Shown: piece by piece, positions 1 through 5,743 of the stretch
Position numbering within the stretch: position 1 is the stretch's first letter
Layout of the letters: each line of letters begins with the position of its first letter
Source: Acidobacteriota bacterium
GTDB lineage: Bacteria; Acidobacteriota; Blastocatellia; Pyrinomonadales; Pyrinomonadaceae
DNA: 11,998 bases
Direction of reading: 5' to 3'
NCBI GenBank assembly: GCA_013140875.1
Contig: JABFSB010000498.1
Location: forward strand, 1 to 11,998
Notes under the pieces: model-generated
What the model was told of the DNA's origin: nothing
Seen by the model: the letters and a program-made list of their open reading frames with translations, nothing else
The model's database searches: none
Position numbers and translations under genes: made by a program

Positions 1-1
1 G

Positions 2-526
2 CCGTGGATCATTCCTTCGCCGAATATCCCGACTGTGGATACCTGCGTCGTCTTCCCGGCAACCGTTCATCTTGAGGGCACCGAGCTCAGTGAGGGCCGC
101 GGCACGACGAAACCTTTCGAGTTGAACGGAGCCCCGTACATCGACCCATCTGCCTGGGCCGAAGCACTCAACGCATTCGACTTTCCCGGCGTAAAGTTTC
201 GCCACGCTTATTTCGAACCGAGCTTTTCTGAGTTCGCCGGGCAAACCTGCGGCGGCGTCCAAATCCACGTCACCGATCGCAAAGCCTTCACACCCGTCAT
301 CGTCGGCATCGCTATGGTCAAAACCGCCTACGATATGTATCCAAAAGATTTTCTTTGGCGGCAAAACGAATACGAATACGAGTTCGGCAAAAACGCCTTC
401 GACGTCATCTGCGGCACGGATAAGATTAGAAAAGCGATTGAGAACGGCTTGCCGCTCGTGGAGTTTCCACTAACGGACAGTTTGCCGGAATTTGTTGAGA
501 ATCGTCAGAAATATTTGTTGTATTGA
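2..526 (+). CDS. namZ: NamZ-type exo-beta-N-acetylmuramidase (DUF1343), C-terminal part only
   Basis: The reading frame is open from the window edge and ends at TGA 524-526, giving 174 visible residues; the true start lies outside the window. The visible part begins with PWIIPSPNIPTVDT, followed by LEGTELSEGRGTT and a GAPYIDP segment. I recognise these as hallmarks of the DUF1343/NamZ family. Family knowledge: NamZ removes N-acetylmuramic acid from the non-reducing ends of peptidoglycan fragments, in the periplasm or outside the cell, as part of cell-wall recycling. The N-terminal half, including any signal peptide and part of the catalytic site, cannot be seen. A GTG at 35 is an internal codon, because the conserved PSPN block lies upstream of it in the same frame. 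The next gene starts 40 bp downstream, after an operator of its own, so the toxin-antitoxin pair is probably a separate unit. Confidence 0.9.
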   Translation, partial: PWIIPSPNIPTVDTCVVFPATVHLEGTELSEGRGTTKPFELNGAPYIDPSAWAEALNAFDFPGVKFRHAYFEPSFSEFAGQTCGGVQIHVTDRKAFTPVIVGIAMVKTAYDMYPKDFLWRQNEYEYEFGKNAFDVICGTDKIRKAIENGLPLVEFPLTDSLPEFVENRQKYLLY

Positions 527-543
527 GAATTCTTACCTTGATA

Positions 544-565
544 GTATTACCTTCAGGAGTAATAC
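544..565 (+). promoter_or_regulatory. Palindromic operator spanning the RBS of the antitoxin gene
   Basis: GTATTAC (544-550) and GTAATAC (559-565) form a perfect 7-bp inverted repeat separated by 8 bp. The right arm overlaps the Shine-Dalgarno AGGAG (555-559) and ends one base before the antitoxin ATG at 567. Family knowledge: AbrB-fold antitoxins, with their toxin, bind palindromes upstream of their own operon. The inference is that this is the VapBC autoregulatory operator. No convincing -35/-10 pair is visible around it. Confidence 0.65.
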
Positions 566-566
566 C

Positions 567-809
567 ATGAGAATTACCTCAAAAGGTCAGGTTACTATCC
601 CACTCTCTGTGCGAAGGAATCTCGGGATGCTTCCGGGAACCGAGGTGGAAATCGTGGAAAACGGCGATTTGGCGAACATAGTAAAATCAAAGAATAACGG
701 CATTCGGGCAAATCGCGGCGAGCAACTGGTCGCGCTGCTTTCCGGCTCGGCGACCGATAAGCGGTTCACTACCGACGAGATTCTGGCCATGACGAGAGGT
801 GAGGACTGA
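567..809 (+). CDS. vapB: AbrB/MazE-fold antitoxin of a VapBC-type module
   Basis: The protein has 80 residues. The N-terminal half (MRITSKGQVTIPLSVRRNLG, then LPGTEVEIVENG) is the classic swapped-hairpin AbrB/SpoVT DNA-binding domain. The C-terminal half is polar and would be the toxin-binding tail. ATG 567 is chosen because AGGAG at 555-559 sits 7 nt upstream and the domain begins exactly there; the frame stays open back to 492, but that stretch overlaps namZ. The toxin frame begins at the antitoxin stop (CTGA, 806-809), so the two are translationally coupled. Expected role: bind and neutralise the PIN toxin and repress the operon through the palindrome at 544-565. The VapB name follows from the PIN-domain partner. 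Confidence 0.88.
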   Translation: MRITSKGQVTIPLSVRRNLGMLPGTEVEIVENGDLANIVKSKNNGIRANRGEQLVALLSGSATDKRFTTDEILAMTRGED

Positions 810-1210
810 AAGAAACGCTCGTTGATAGTAGTGTATTGATCGACGTTCTGACGCGGGACGAGACGTGGTTCGAGTGGTCGTCGTCAATCCTGAAGGTCAC
901 TGCTGATGAATCTTCCGTCGTCATAAACCCGGTGATTTACTCAGAAGTTTCTACAAAGTTTAGAAGGATGGAGGAACTTGACGAAGTTCTTCCTCTGGCG
1001 CTATGCCGACGAGACAACATTCCATATCCGGTCGCATTTCTTGCGGCTCGTGCGTTCGTGAAATGTCGGCCTCAAGGCGGCTCTCGAATTTCACCGCTGT
1101 CGGAATTTTACATTGGTGCTCACGCAGAGGTTGCAAAATTTCGTGTCCTGACCCGCGATCCGCGGCGTATTAGGCGGTATTTCCCAACTGTTGAGCTTAT
1201 CACCCCATAG
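806..1210 (+). CDS. vapC: PIN-domain ribonuclease toxin (VapC-like), apparent CTG start
   Basis: Translated from CTG 806 the protein has 134 residues. It opens with LVDSSVLIDVL, the first PIN-domain strand with the first catalytic Asp (D7). Other active-site candidates are E47 (INPVIYSEV), E100 (SPLSEFYIGAHA, where relatives usually have Asp) and D118 (LTRDP). Family knowledge: VapC toxins are Mg2+-dependent ribonucleases, often cutting tRNA or rRNA. In this frame a TGA at 800-802 blocks any earlier start, and there is no ATG or GTG before the first strand. TTG 836 would remove the catalytic Asp. CTG 806 gives the usual 4-bp overlap with the antitoxin stop and has GAGGTGAGG (796-804) just upstream. 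The toxin is therefore either read from a rare CTG start or silenced by a start-codon change. Its 3' end overlaps the convergent ankyrin gene by 11 bp. Confidence 0.82.
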   Translation: MKETLVDSSVLIDVLTRDETWFEWSSSILKVTADESSVVINPVIYSEVSTKFRRMEELDEVLPLALCRRDNIPYPVAFLAARAFVKCRPQGGSRISPLSEFYIGAHAEVAKFRVLTRDPRRIRRYFPTVELITP

Positions 1211-2198
1211 GAGTGTTTCGCTTTGCGACGGACGTCAGCAGTTCTTCGATTTCCGCATATCCTTTTTTCTTAGCCCACGCCAGCGGCGTCGACCAATCTG
1301 CTCCGGTTTTATTCGGGTCGGCACCACAATCAAGTAGAAATTCGACCATCTCAATATTCCCCCAGCGGGCGGCAAGGCCGAGAGGTGTGGACTGATAGGC
1401 TTCGTCTATTGGGTTGAGGCCGGCTCCGTGTTTGATCAGCAGTTCAGCCTTATCGATGAATCCTTTTTGGGCCATATCGTGAAGGATAGTCACATGCTGC
1501 CAGCTCATCGTGTTCGGGTTCATTCCCTTTTCCATCATATACGTTGCACCGTCGAGGCGTTCGAAGTAATAGAACTGGCACCATTTGAGAATATCCGGGA
1601 CTCGTGCGCCGTAGGCCATCAAAAGGTCGACCATTCGCCGGTTGTTTTCCTTGGCGGCAAAAACGAGAATTCCTTCGCTCCAGAAATAGGTTTCGTCCCG
1701 AGCGAATTCGGGATGGTCCATTAAGATCTGCTCGGTGCGTTCAATATCTCCGTCATCGACAACCTTTTGAAACTCGAATTCTAGTTCGGTGCGATTGTAA
1801 AGAACCTCGCCGTTATCACCACGGAAAGATTCTTGTCCGTTCGAGTTGGCCTGATAGCGGTCGAGCATTTCCAATATGTCGATGTGCCCGCGGTCCGCCG
1901 CGACCGTCTGCAAACTTTCCTGAAACGGATAGAATTTGTAATCGGGGTCATGCGCACCGAGCGTTAGAAGAAACTCGACTATTTCCGTGTGCCCTTCACG
2001 GACGGCAAAATGTATCGGCGGGGCGTAATTGTATTGTGCGTACGCCAGTTCCGGGCACTCATCGACTAGTTGTTTGATCGTATCGAGATCGCCCTTATAA
2101 CTTGCCGTGAGAATGTTCCAGACCTTTGTGGTTGTTGAGATAGCTCGGTTCGAGAGCTTGATCGGGAGGTCGAGTTTAAGTTCGGGTGGCTGGATCAT
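1200..2198 (-). CDS. Ankyrin-repeat protein
   Basis: The 332-residue protein is built almost entirely of ankyrin-type helix pairs. Recognisable units include PPIHFAVREGHTEIVEFLLTLGA, TILHDMAQKGFIDKAELLIKHGA, TPLGLAARWGNIEMVEFLLDCGADPN and TPLAWAKKKGYAEIEELL, with more degenerate ones between. No signal peptide or membrane segment is visible, so it is probably cytoplasmic and binds a protein partner that the sequence does not reveal. ATG 2198 is preferred. The frame extends to a TTG at 2288, but those extra 30 codons run through the REP-like hairpin at 2246-2276 and the end of the upstream ASCH gene and contain no repeat unit. No clear Shine-Dalgarno precedes either start. The gene lies 58 bp downstream of the ASCH gene and converges on vapC with an 11-bp overlap (1200-1210). 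Confidence 0.87.
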   Translation of the reverse strand: MIQPPELKLDLPIKLSNRAISTTTKVWNILTASYKGDLDTIKQLVDECPELAYAQYNYAPPIHFAVREGHTEIVEFLLTLGAHDPDYKFYPFQESLQTVAADRGHIDILEMLDRYQANSNGQESFRGDNGEVLYNRTELEFEFQKVVDDGDIERTEQILMDHPEFARDETYFWSEGILVFAAKENNRRMVDLLMAYGARVPDILKWCQFYYFERLDGATYMMEKGMNPNTMSWQHVTILHDMAQKGFIDKAELLIKHGAGLNPIDEAYQSTPLGLAARWGNIEMVEFLLDCGADPNKTGADWSTPLAWAKKKGYAEIEELLTSVAKRNTPMG

Positions 2199-2245
2199 AA
2201 GGCGAAAACAATTTCGTTTTACCTCAATCGGGTCGAAATGTTTAA

Positions 2246-2276
2246 GGGCACACTCGCTACTGCTCGTGTTTCTGCC
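2246..2276 (-). repeat. REP-like hairpin, flavour A, copy 1 (overlaps the ASCH gene end)
   Basis: Read on the minus strand it is GGCAGAA, stem ACAC, GA, inner stem GC, loop AGTA, GC, GA, stem GTGT, then GCCC. The outer GGC/GCC can also pair. It matches copies at 4462-4490 and 4531-4562. The TAG formed by the end of the loop and the next base is the stop codon of the ASCH gene (2257-2259), so bases 2257-2276 are both coding and repeat. Confidence 0.8.
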
Positions 2277-2847
2277 TTCGAGATTCAAGCACTTTCTTGC
2301 CTCGCGGTGACAGGCAGTAACCGACTTCGAGACTTTCGGTCAGGCCGAGGGCTTTTAGTTTGCGGACCGATAGTTTAAAGTCGGCTTGGGCAACGCCCAG
2401 GTAATTTGCCAGCAGGCCGGAATAGGTCGCGGGCATCGACTCGATCACTTCCAGATAAGATTTTGTCCACGCGCCGCGTTTGGACGTGCGGTCCATCTTC
2501 TCCAGCTTTGTGATCACCTCGGCAAGTTCTGCATCGGAAAGATCGCTGCTTTCGCGTAACGCGACGCGTGGATCTTCGCCGACCCATCGCACGCCGATGC
2601 GATAGATCGGGTCTTCGCGATAATTGAGATGTTCGATCATGTTCTCGCGGGACGGATAACCCGCAGCGGCGGCATCTTCATCCGTGATCGCGGCTTCGTC
2701 CACGACGGCAACCGAATCGATACCGATCACGCCACCCTGTGTCAGCTGCGTCCCGCCCGCCTTGGCGCCGGGCCGCGACCATCGACGAAAAAGGACGGTT
2801 ATTTCTCCCGTCCTTATTCGTTCAATTATTTCGTCTTTTATAAGCAT
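2257..2847 (-). CDS. ASCH-domain protein with C-terminal winged-helix-like region
   Basis: This is a 196-residue protein. Residues 1 to about 95 resemble the ASCH (PUA-like) fold: TGEITVLFRRWSRPGAKAGG near the N terminus, then VIGIDSVAVVDEAAITDEDAAAAGYPSR and DPIYRIGVRWVG. ASCH domains are predicted RNA- or nucleotide-binding modules. The C-terminal third (YSGLLANYLGVAQADFKLSVRKLKALGLTESLEVGYCLSPRG) looks like a winged helix-turn-helix, which suggests a nucleic-acid binding role; the function is not known to me. ATG 2847 is the first start in frame and no clear Shine-Dalgarno precedes it. The last residues, RQKHEQ and the TAG, are encoded by the REP-like hairpin at 2246-2276. It lies 85 bp downstream of the HerA-like gene, and that gap is filled by a pair of hairpins. 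Confidence 0.83.
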   Translation of the reverse strand: MLIKDEIIERIRTGEITVLFRRWSRPGAKAGGTQLTQGGVIGIDSVAVVDEAAITDEDAAAAGYPSRENMIEHLNYREDPIYRIGVRWVGEDPRVALRESSDLSDAELAEVITKLEKMDRTSKRGAWTKSYLEVIESMPATYSGLLANYLGVAQADFKLSVRKLKALGLTESLEVGYCLSPRGKKVLESRRQKHEQ

Positions 2848-2856
2848 AGAACAATT

Positions 2857-2886
2857 GCAGAAGCCCGCGCATGAGCAAGGGCGTAA
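2857..2886 (+). repeat. REP-like hairpin, flavour B, copy 1 (left arm of an inverted pair)
   Basis: The element is GCAGAA, stem GCCC, GC, inner stem GC, loop ATGA, GC, AA, stem GGGC, then GTAA. It faces copy 2 (2902-2931) across a 15-nt spacer. The two can fold separately or pair with each other as one long cruciform, since GCAGAAGCC and GGGCGTAA are matched by the opposite arm. It sits just upstream of the ASCH gene start (2847). Confidence 0.82.
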
Positions 2887-2901
2887 TGAAATAGTTGAAA
2901 G

Positions 2902-2931
2902 TTACGCCCTCACTAACGTGCAGGCTTCTGC
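2902..2931 (-). repeat. REP-like hairpin, flavour B, copy 2 (directly after the HerA-like gene)
   Basis: On the minus strand it is GCAGAA, GCCT, GC, inner stem AC, loop GTTA, GT, GA, GGGC, then GTAA. Compared with copy 1 the inner pair changes from GC/GC to AC/GT, so pairing is kept. It starts one base after the TGA stop (2933-2935) of the HerA-like gene. As RNA it could act as a 3'-end stabiliser or attenuator between that gene and the ASCH gene; there is no U-tract, so it is not a standard intrinsic terminator. Confidence 0.82.
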
Positions 2932-2932
2932 A

Positions 2933-4447
2933 TCAGAACCAACTGCTTTTCTTTTTCGACCCGCCGCCGAAGATGCTGCCCAGGACGCCGCGGACGATGG
3001 TGTTGCCGATCTGGCGGCCGATCGAGCTGCTGGCCGATCGGGCGACGCTTTTTGTGATCGACTCGGCCAGCGAGTCGGGAGCACGTGCCGCGGCACGCTC
3101 TTCTTTAGCCTGCTTGGCAGCCTCTTTTTCCGCTTCTTTTGCCGTCGCGGCTTCGGCGTCGGCGGCCATTTTTTCTTCGGCCTTTTTACTTAAAATTTCG
3201 AAGGCGGATTCACGGTCTAGTGCATTTTCATAAACTCCCGCGACCAGGGAATTTGCGATCAACGCCGCGCGTTGTTCCGGCGTGACCGGCCCGATGTGTC
3301 CGACCGGCGGAACGACGAAGGCTCGATCAACGATGGTCGGAACACCTTTCTCATCGAGTGTCGAAATAAGCACTTCACCAACGCCGAGCTCGGTGATTAC
3401 CTTTTCGGTATCGATTTTCGGATTTTCGCGAAATGATGTGGCGGCGGCCTTGACGCCTTTTTGCTCCTGCGGCGTATAGGCGCGAAGCGCGTGCTGCACA
3501 CGATTGCCGAGTTGGGCGAGCACTTTCTCGGGAATGTCCGCGGGATTCTGCGTGACAAAATAAACGCCAACGCCTTTTGACCGGATCAGCCGCACGACCT
3601 GCTCGACCTTTTCGACCAGTGCGGTCGGAGCGTCAGAGAAAAGCAGATGAGCTTCGTCGAAAAAGAAGACGAGCTTAGGCTTGTCAAGATCGCCGGCCTC
3701 GGGCAGCGATTCGAACAGTTCGGAAAGAAGCCATAACAGGAACGTCGAATACAGCTTCGGCGCGTTGATCAATTGATCGGCGGCGAGCAGATTTAAGACT
3801 CCTTTTCCTCCGATGCTTTGCATAAAATCATCGAGCTTCACGGCCGGTTCGCCAAAAAACTGGTCGCCGCCTTGTTCGTCGATCTGCAAAAGGCCGCGTT
3901 GAATTGCACCGACCGACGCGGTAGAGACGTTGCCGTATTGCAGTGTCAGTTGATCAGCGTTCGATCCGACGAACTGCATAAGCGATTGCAGATCTTTGAG
4001 GTCAAGCAGCAGCAGCCCATTTTCATCGGCGTATTTGAACGCGATCGAAAGCACGCCTTCCTGCGTGTCGTTAAGCTGCAAGAGCCGCGAAATGAGCAGT
4101 GGTCCCATTTCGGAAACGGTCGCGCGAAGCGGATGCCCCTGTTTGCCGAAAACATCCCAAAGGGTCGCCGGAAAGCCTTCGAAAACGGGCGTAATGCCGA
4201 GCAGCTTATTGCGGTCGTCGACCTTCGCATTACCGCCACCTACCTGAGTCACGCCCGTCAGATCGCCTTTAATGTCGGCCATAAAGACGGGCACGCCCCG
4301 CGTGCTGAAACCTTCGGCCAGCTTTTGCAAAGTCACGGTTTTTCCCGTTCCGGTTGCACCCGTGATCACGCCATGGCGGTTTGCCATTTGAGTAAGCAGA
4401 AAAAATTCATCCGCCTCGTGTTTTGCTACTAATATTGGATCTGCCAT
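2933..4447 (-). CDS. HerA-like P-loop ATPase (DUF853, YjgR type)
   Basis: The 504-residue protein is close to the usual length for this family. It has a Walker A motif GATGTGKT at residues 30-37 and a Walker B motif KLVFFFDEAH at about 258-267. The conserved block FVTQNPADIPEKVLAQLGNRVQHALRAYTP (about 297-326) would supply sensor and arginine-finger residues. An Ala/Lys/Glu-rich helical stretch (about 415-455) leads to a Gly/Lys tail ending SSWF. DUF853 proteins are HerA/FtsK-superfamily hexameric ATPases related to E. coli YjgR. A DNA or RNA translocase role is presumed, and no substrate is established. ATG 4447 lacks a Shine-Dalgarno but has TATAAT 8 nt upstream, so the transcript may be leaderless. 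No nurA-type nuclease gene is adjacent, so this is unlikely to be an archaeal-style HerA-NurA pair. Confidence 0.92.
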   Translation of the reverse strand: MADPILVAKHEADEFFLLTQMANRHGVITGATGTGKTVTLQKLAEGFSTRGVPVFMADIKGDLTGVTQVGGGNAKVDDRNKLLGITPVFEGFPATLWDVFGKQGHPLRATVSEMGPLLISRLLQLNDTQEGVLSIAFKYADENGLLLLDLKDLQSLMQFVGSNADQLTLQYGNVSTASVGAIQRGLLQIDEQGGDQFFGEPAVKLDDFMQSIGGKGVLNLLAADQLINAPKLYSTFLLWLLSELFESLPEAGDLDKPKLVFFFDEAHLLFSDAPTALVEKVEQVVRLIRSKGVGVYFVTQNPADIPEKVLAQLGNRVQHALRAYTPQEQKGVKAAATSFRENPKIDTEKVITELGVGEVLISTLDEKGVPTIVDRAFVVPPVGHIGPVTPEQRAALIANSLVAGVYENALDRESAFEILSKKAEEKMAADAEAATAKEAEKEAAKQAKEERAAARAPDSLAESITKSVARSASSSIGRQIGNTIVRGVLGSIFGGGSKKKSSWF

Positions 4448-4455
4448 AAGTAAGG

Positions 4456-4461
4456 ATTATA
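4456..4461 (-). promoter_or_regulatory. Candidate -10 box (TATAAT) for a leaderless HerA-like transcript
   Basis: The minus strand reads TATAAT, then 8 nt, then ATG 4447. Transcription from such a box would begin at or next to the start codon. The expected -35 position falls inside the REP-like element at 4462-4490 and has no recognisable -35 hexamer, so activity is uncertain. Confidence 0.45.
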
Positions 4462-4490
4462 GGCGGAAACACGAGCGGTAGCGAGTGTGC
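4462..4490 (+). repeat. REP-like hairpin, flavour A, copy 2 (left arm of a pair)
   Basis: The element is GGCGGAA, ACAC, GA, GC, loop GGTA, GC, GA, GTGT, GC. It differs from copy 1 only in the 5' box (GCGGAA for GCAGAA), one loop base and the lost outer pairing. It faces copy 3 across 40 bp that contain a short GGCGC-TGAA-GGCGC motif. It directly abuts the candidate -10 box of the HerA-like gene. Confidence 0.78.
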
Positions 4491-4530
4491 TTGGCTGAGC
4501 ATGAGGCGCTGAAGGCGCGAATCTGCAAAA

Positions 4531-4562
4531 GGGCACACTCCCTACCAGTCGTGTTTCTGCCC
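4531..4562 (-). repeat. REP-like hairpin, flavour A, copy 3 (5 nt after the VOC gene stop)
   Basis: On the minus strand it is GGGCAGAA, ACAC, GA, inner stem CT, loop GGTA, GG, GA, GTGT, GCCC. The inner stem has changed on both sides compared with the other A copies (CT/GG against GC/GC, one G-T wobble). GGGC/GCCC extend the helix. It begins 5 nt after the VOC gene stop (4568-4570), pointing away from the gene end, as copies 2246-2276 and 2902-2931 do. Confidence 0.78.
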
Positions 4563-4567
4563 TGCTA

Positions 4568-4999
4568 TTACGCCGTCGCTGTTTTGTCGGCTTCGTGCGG
4601 TGCGTCGCAATTTATCATCCAGTTGATACCGAATTTATCGGTCAGCATTCCGAAGGCCTCGGCCCAAAACGTTTTGTCGAGCGGCATGGTCACATCGCCG
4701 CCGTCGGAAAGATTGGCGAACATCGTCTTCGCTTTTTCGACATCGTTCAATCCGATCGCGAGCGAGATATTTCCGCCGGTCGAAAAATTCTCGGTGTGAA
4801 AATCGTCACACATCATCACGCTTGAATCGCCGATCTTGATCGTGCAGTGCATGATCGCGTCCGGTTTGCCCATCTCGGCCATAGGCGAATCGCCGTAGGT
4901 TTGTGCAAAGATCTCCTCCGCTCCGAGCGCCGTTTTGTAAAATTCGACAGCCTCGCGGCAATTTCCTCTGAATGCAATGTAGGGATTTACTCCAACCAT
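4568..4999 (-). CDS. VOC-superfamily protein, PhnB-like
   Basis: The 143-residue protein opens with VNPYIAFRGNCREAVEFYKTALGAEE, the typical first beta-alpha-beta unit of PhnB-type VOC (glyoxalase/bleomycin-resistance fold) proteins. It continues with IMHCTIKIGDSSVMMCDD and ends with the family block WAEAFGMLTDKFGINWMIN. VOC proteins are usually dimeric metalloenzymes or binding proteins. PhnB-like members in this branch have no settled substrate, and the fold alone does not indicate one. ATG 4999 is supported by AAGGAG at 5007-5012 with 7 nt spacing. That site overlaps the stop codon of the upstream DUF1801/OmdA gene, only 12 bp away, so the two form a translationally linked pair. Confidence 0.9.
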   Translation of the reverse strand: MVGVNPYIAFRGNCREAVEFYKTALGAEEIFAQTYGDSPMAEMGKPDAIMHCTIKIGDSSVMMCDDFHTENFSTGGNISLAIGLNDVEKAKTMFANLSDGGDVTMPLDKTFWAEAFGMLTDKFGINWMINCDAPHEADKTATA

Positions 5000-5006
5000 A
5001 ATTTTT

Positions 5007-5012
5007 CTCCTT
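5007..5012 (-). promoter_or_regulatory. Shine-Dalgarno of the VOC gene overlapping the upstream stop
   Basis: AAGGAG on the minus strand lies 7 nt before ATG 4999. Its first A is also the last base of the TGA (5012-5014) ending the DUF1801/OmdA gene. A ribosome finishing the first gene is thus placed at the start of the second. Confidence 0.8.
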
Positions 5013-5620
5013 CAGCAATTTTCATATTTCCAATTTCGCCGCTTGCCTTCCGAAAGCCATTCGATCGTTGTAGCGAGGCGTTTATCGCGCGTTGCCTCCG
5101 TTTTTGCTTCGGTGATCCACTCGATATATTCTCGTCGGCAGCTCGGCGGAAATTTTTCGAACGTTTCGCGGGCGGCCTTGTCCTTTTTCAGTGCCGCGGC
5201 GAGGGCTTCCGGAACGGCAACCTCTTTCCCGGCGCGGCTTCCGTTCTTCGTGCGGGGCACGTTTATCCCTTTTTCGTTCAGCTCCATCGCCTGGTGGATG
5301 ATACCGATGATCACCTTGCTGGTCGGAAGGTCTTTCAAGGACGTAATCCGGCCGAAGCTTCCCATCGCTGTTTTACTCTGGGGAAACGCGTCCGACTCGA
5401 GCAGCGACTGCTTCCAGAACCCGAAGGTGCAATGGGCCTTAAAGGATGCGATGCCGCACATCATTCCCTTGTATTCGAAGCTGGGCATGCTCCATTTGAT
5501 GGTCTCCTTCACGTCAGGGCAAGCCTTGTGAACCAGAGACCTGAGGTGGTTGAGTATCGGCTTCGCAAAGTCGGCGGATTTCTCGATGTAGGCATCGATT
5601 CGTGGATCAACAGTAGGCAT
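5012..5620 (-). CDS. DUF1801 plus YdeI/OmpD-associated (OmdA) domain protein
   Basis: This is a 202-residue protein from ATG 5620. Residues 1 to about 115 match the DUF1801 pattern: an N-terminal helix pair, then CPDVKETIKWSMPSFEYKGMMCGIASFKAHCTFGFWK. The C-terminal part (ALAAALKKDKAARETFEKFPPSCRREYIEWITEAKTEATRDKRLATTIEWL) matches the bacteriocin-protection YdeI/OmpD-associated family. This domain order is common in YdeI-like proteins; the biochemical role is unclear. No signal peptide is present, so it is probably cytoplasmic. A TTG at 5650 would add 10 residues, but ATG 5620 begins where the domain begins. It has TATAGT ending 6 nt upstream and no Shine-Dalgarno, which fits a leaderless transcript. 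It is followed after 12 bp by the VOC gene. Confidence 0.88.
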   Translation of the reverse strand: MPTVDPRIDAYIEKSADFAKPILNHLRSLVHKACPDVKETIKWSMPSFEYKGMMCGIASFKAHCTFGFWKQSLLESDAFPQSKTAMGSFGRITSLKDLPTSKVIIGIIHQAMELNEKGINVPRTKNGSRAGKEVAVPEALAAALKKDKAARETFEKFPPSCRREYIEWITEAKTEATRDKRLATTIEWLSEGKRRNWKYENC

Positions 5621-5626
5621 AGCGCT

Positions 5627-5632
5627 ACTATA
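5627..5632 (-). promoter_or_regulatory. Candidate -10 box (TATAGT) for the DUF1801/OmdA-VOC operon
   Basis: The minus strand reads TATAGT, then 6 nt, then ATG 5620, so the start point would fall at the ATG. A TTAACA (5652-5657) lies 19 bp upstream as a possible -35, inside the AT-rich repeat at 5644-5686. Confidence 0.45.
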
Positions 5633-5643
5633 CTGCAAAATTT

Positions 5644-5686
5644 CCGCCAATTGTTAATTGTCCATTGGCAAATTGTAAATTGGCGG
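5644..5686. repeat. AT-rich inverted repeat with perfect 9-bp arms
   Basis: CCGCCAATT (5644-5652) and AATTGGCGG (5678-5686) are perfect inverted arms around an AT-rich centre (words such as TTAATTG and AATTGTAAAT). It lies between the DUF3052 gene and the DUF1801/OmdA gene. On the minus strand a poly-A tract (5695-5701) lies before the hairpin rather than a poly-U after it, so it is not a normal terminator for DUF3052. Confidence 0.7.
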
Positions 5687-5701
5687 ACGGCATCCTTTTT
5701 T

Positions 5702-5743
5702 CCAATTAACAATTCTTCAGTTGCCGATTTACAATTTCCGATT
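5702..5743. repeat. AT-rich repeat sharing words with 5644-5686, overlapping the DUF3052 gene end
   Basis: It contains CAATTAACAATT and ATTTACAATTT, both also found on the opposite strand of 5644-5686, so the two blocks are inverted and rearranged copies of one simple unit. The DUF3052 stop codon (5729-5731) and its last residues lie inside it. Confidence 0.55.

Noticed and set aside
567..1210. A wider defence island around the toxin-antitoxin pair
   Set aside because: The ankyrin, ASCH and HerA-like proteins are also seen outside defence loci. No nuclease, NurA, methylase or other effector partner is nearby, so I cannot support a defence system.
2199..2288. Extended N-terminus of the ankyrin protein from TTG 2288
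   Set aside because: The extension translates the REP-like hairpin and the end of the ASCH gene, and no ankyrin unit lies in it; ATG 2198 is more plausible.
2857..2931. CRISPR array or intrinsic terminator
   Set aside because: Only two facing palindromes are present, with no regular spacers and no U-tract; a REP-like pair explains them better.
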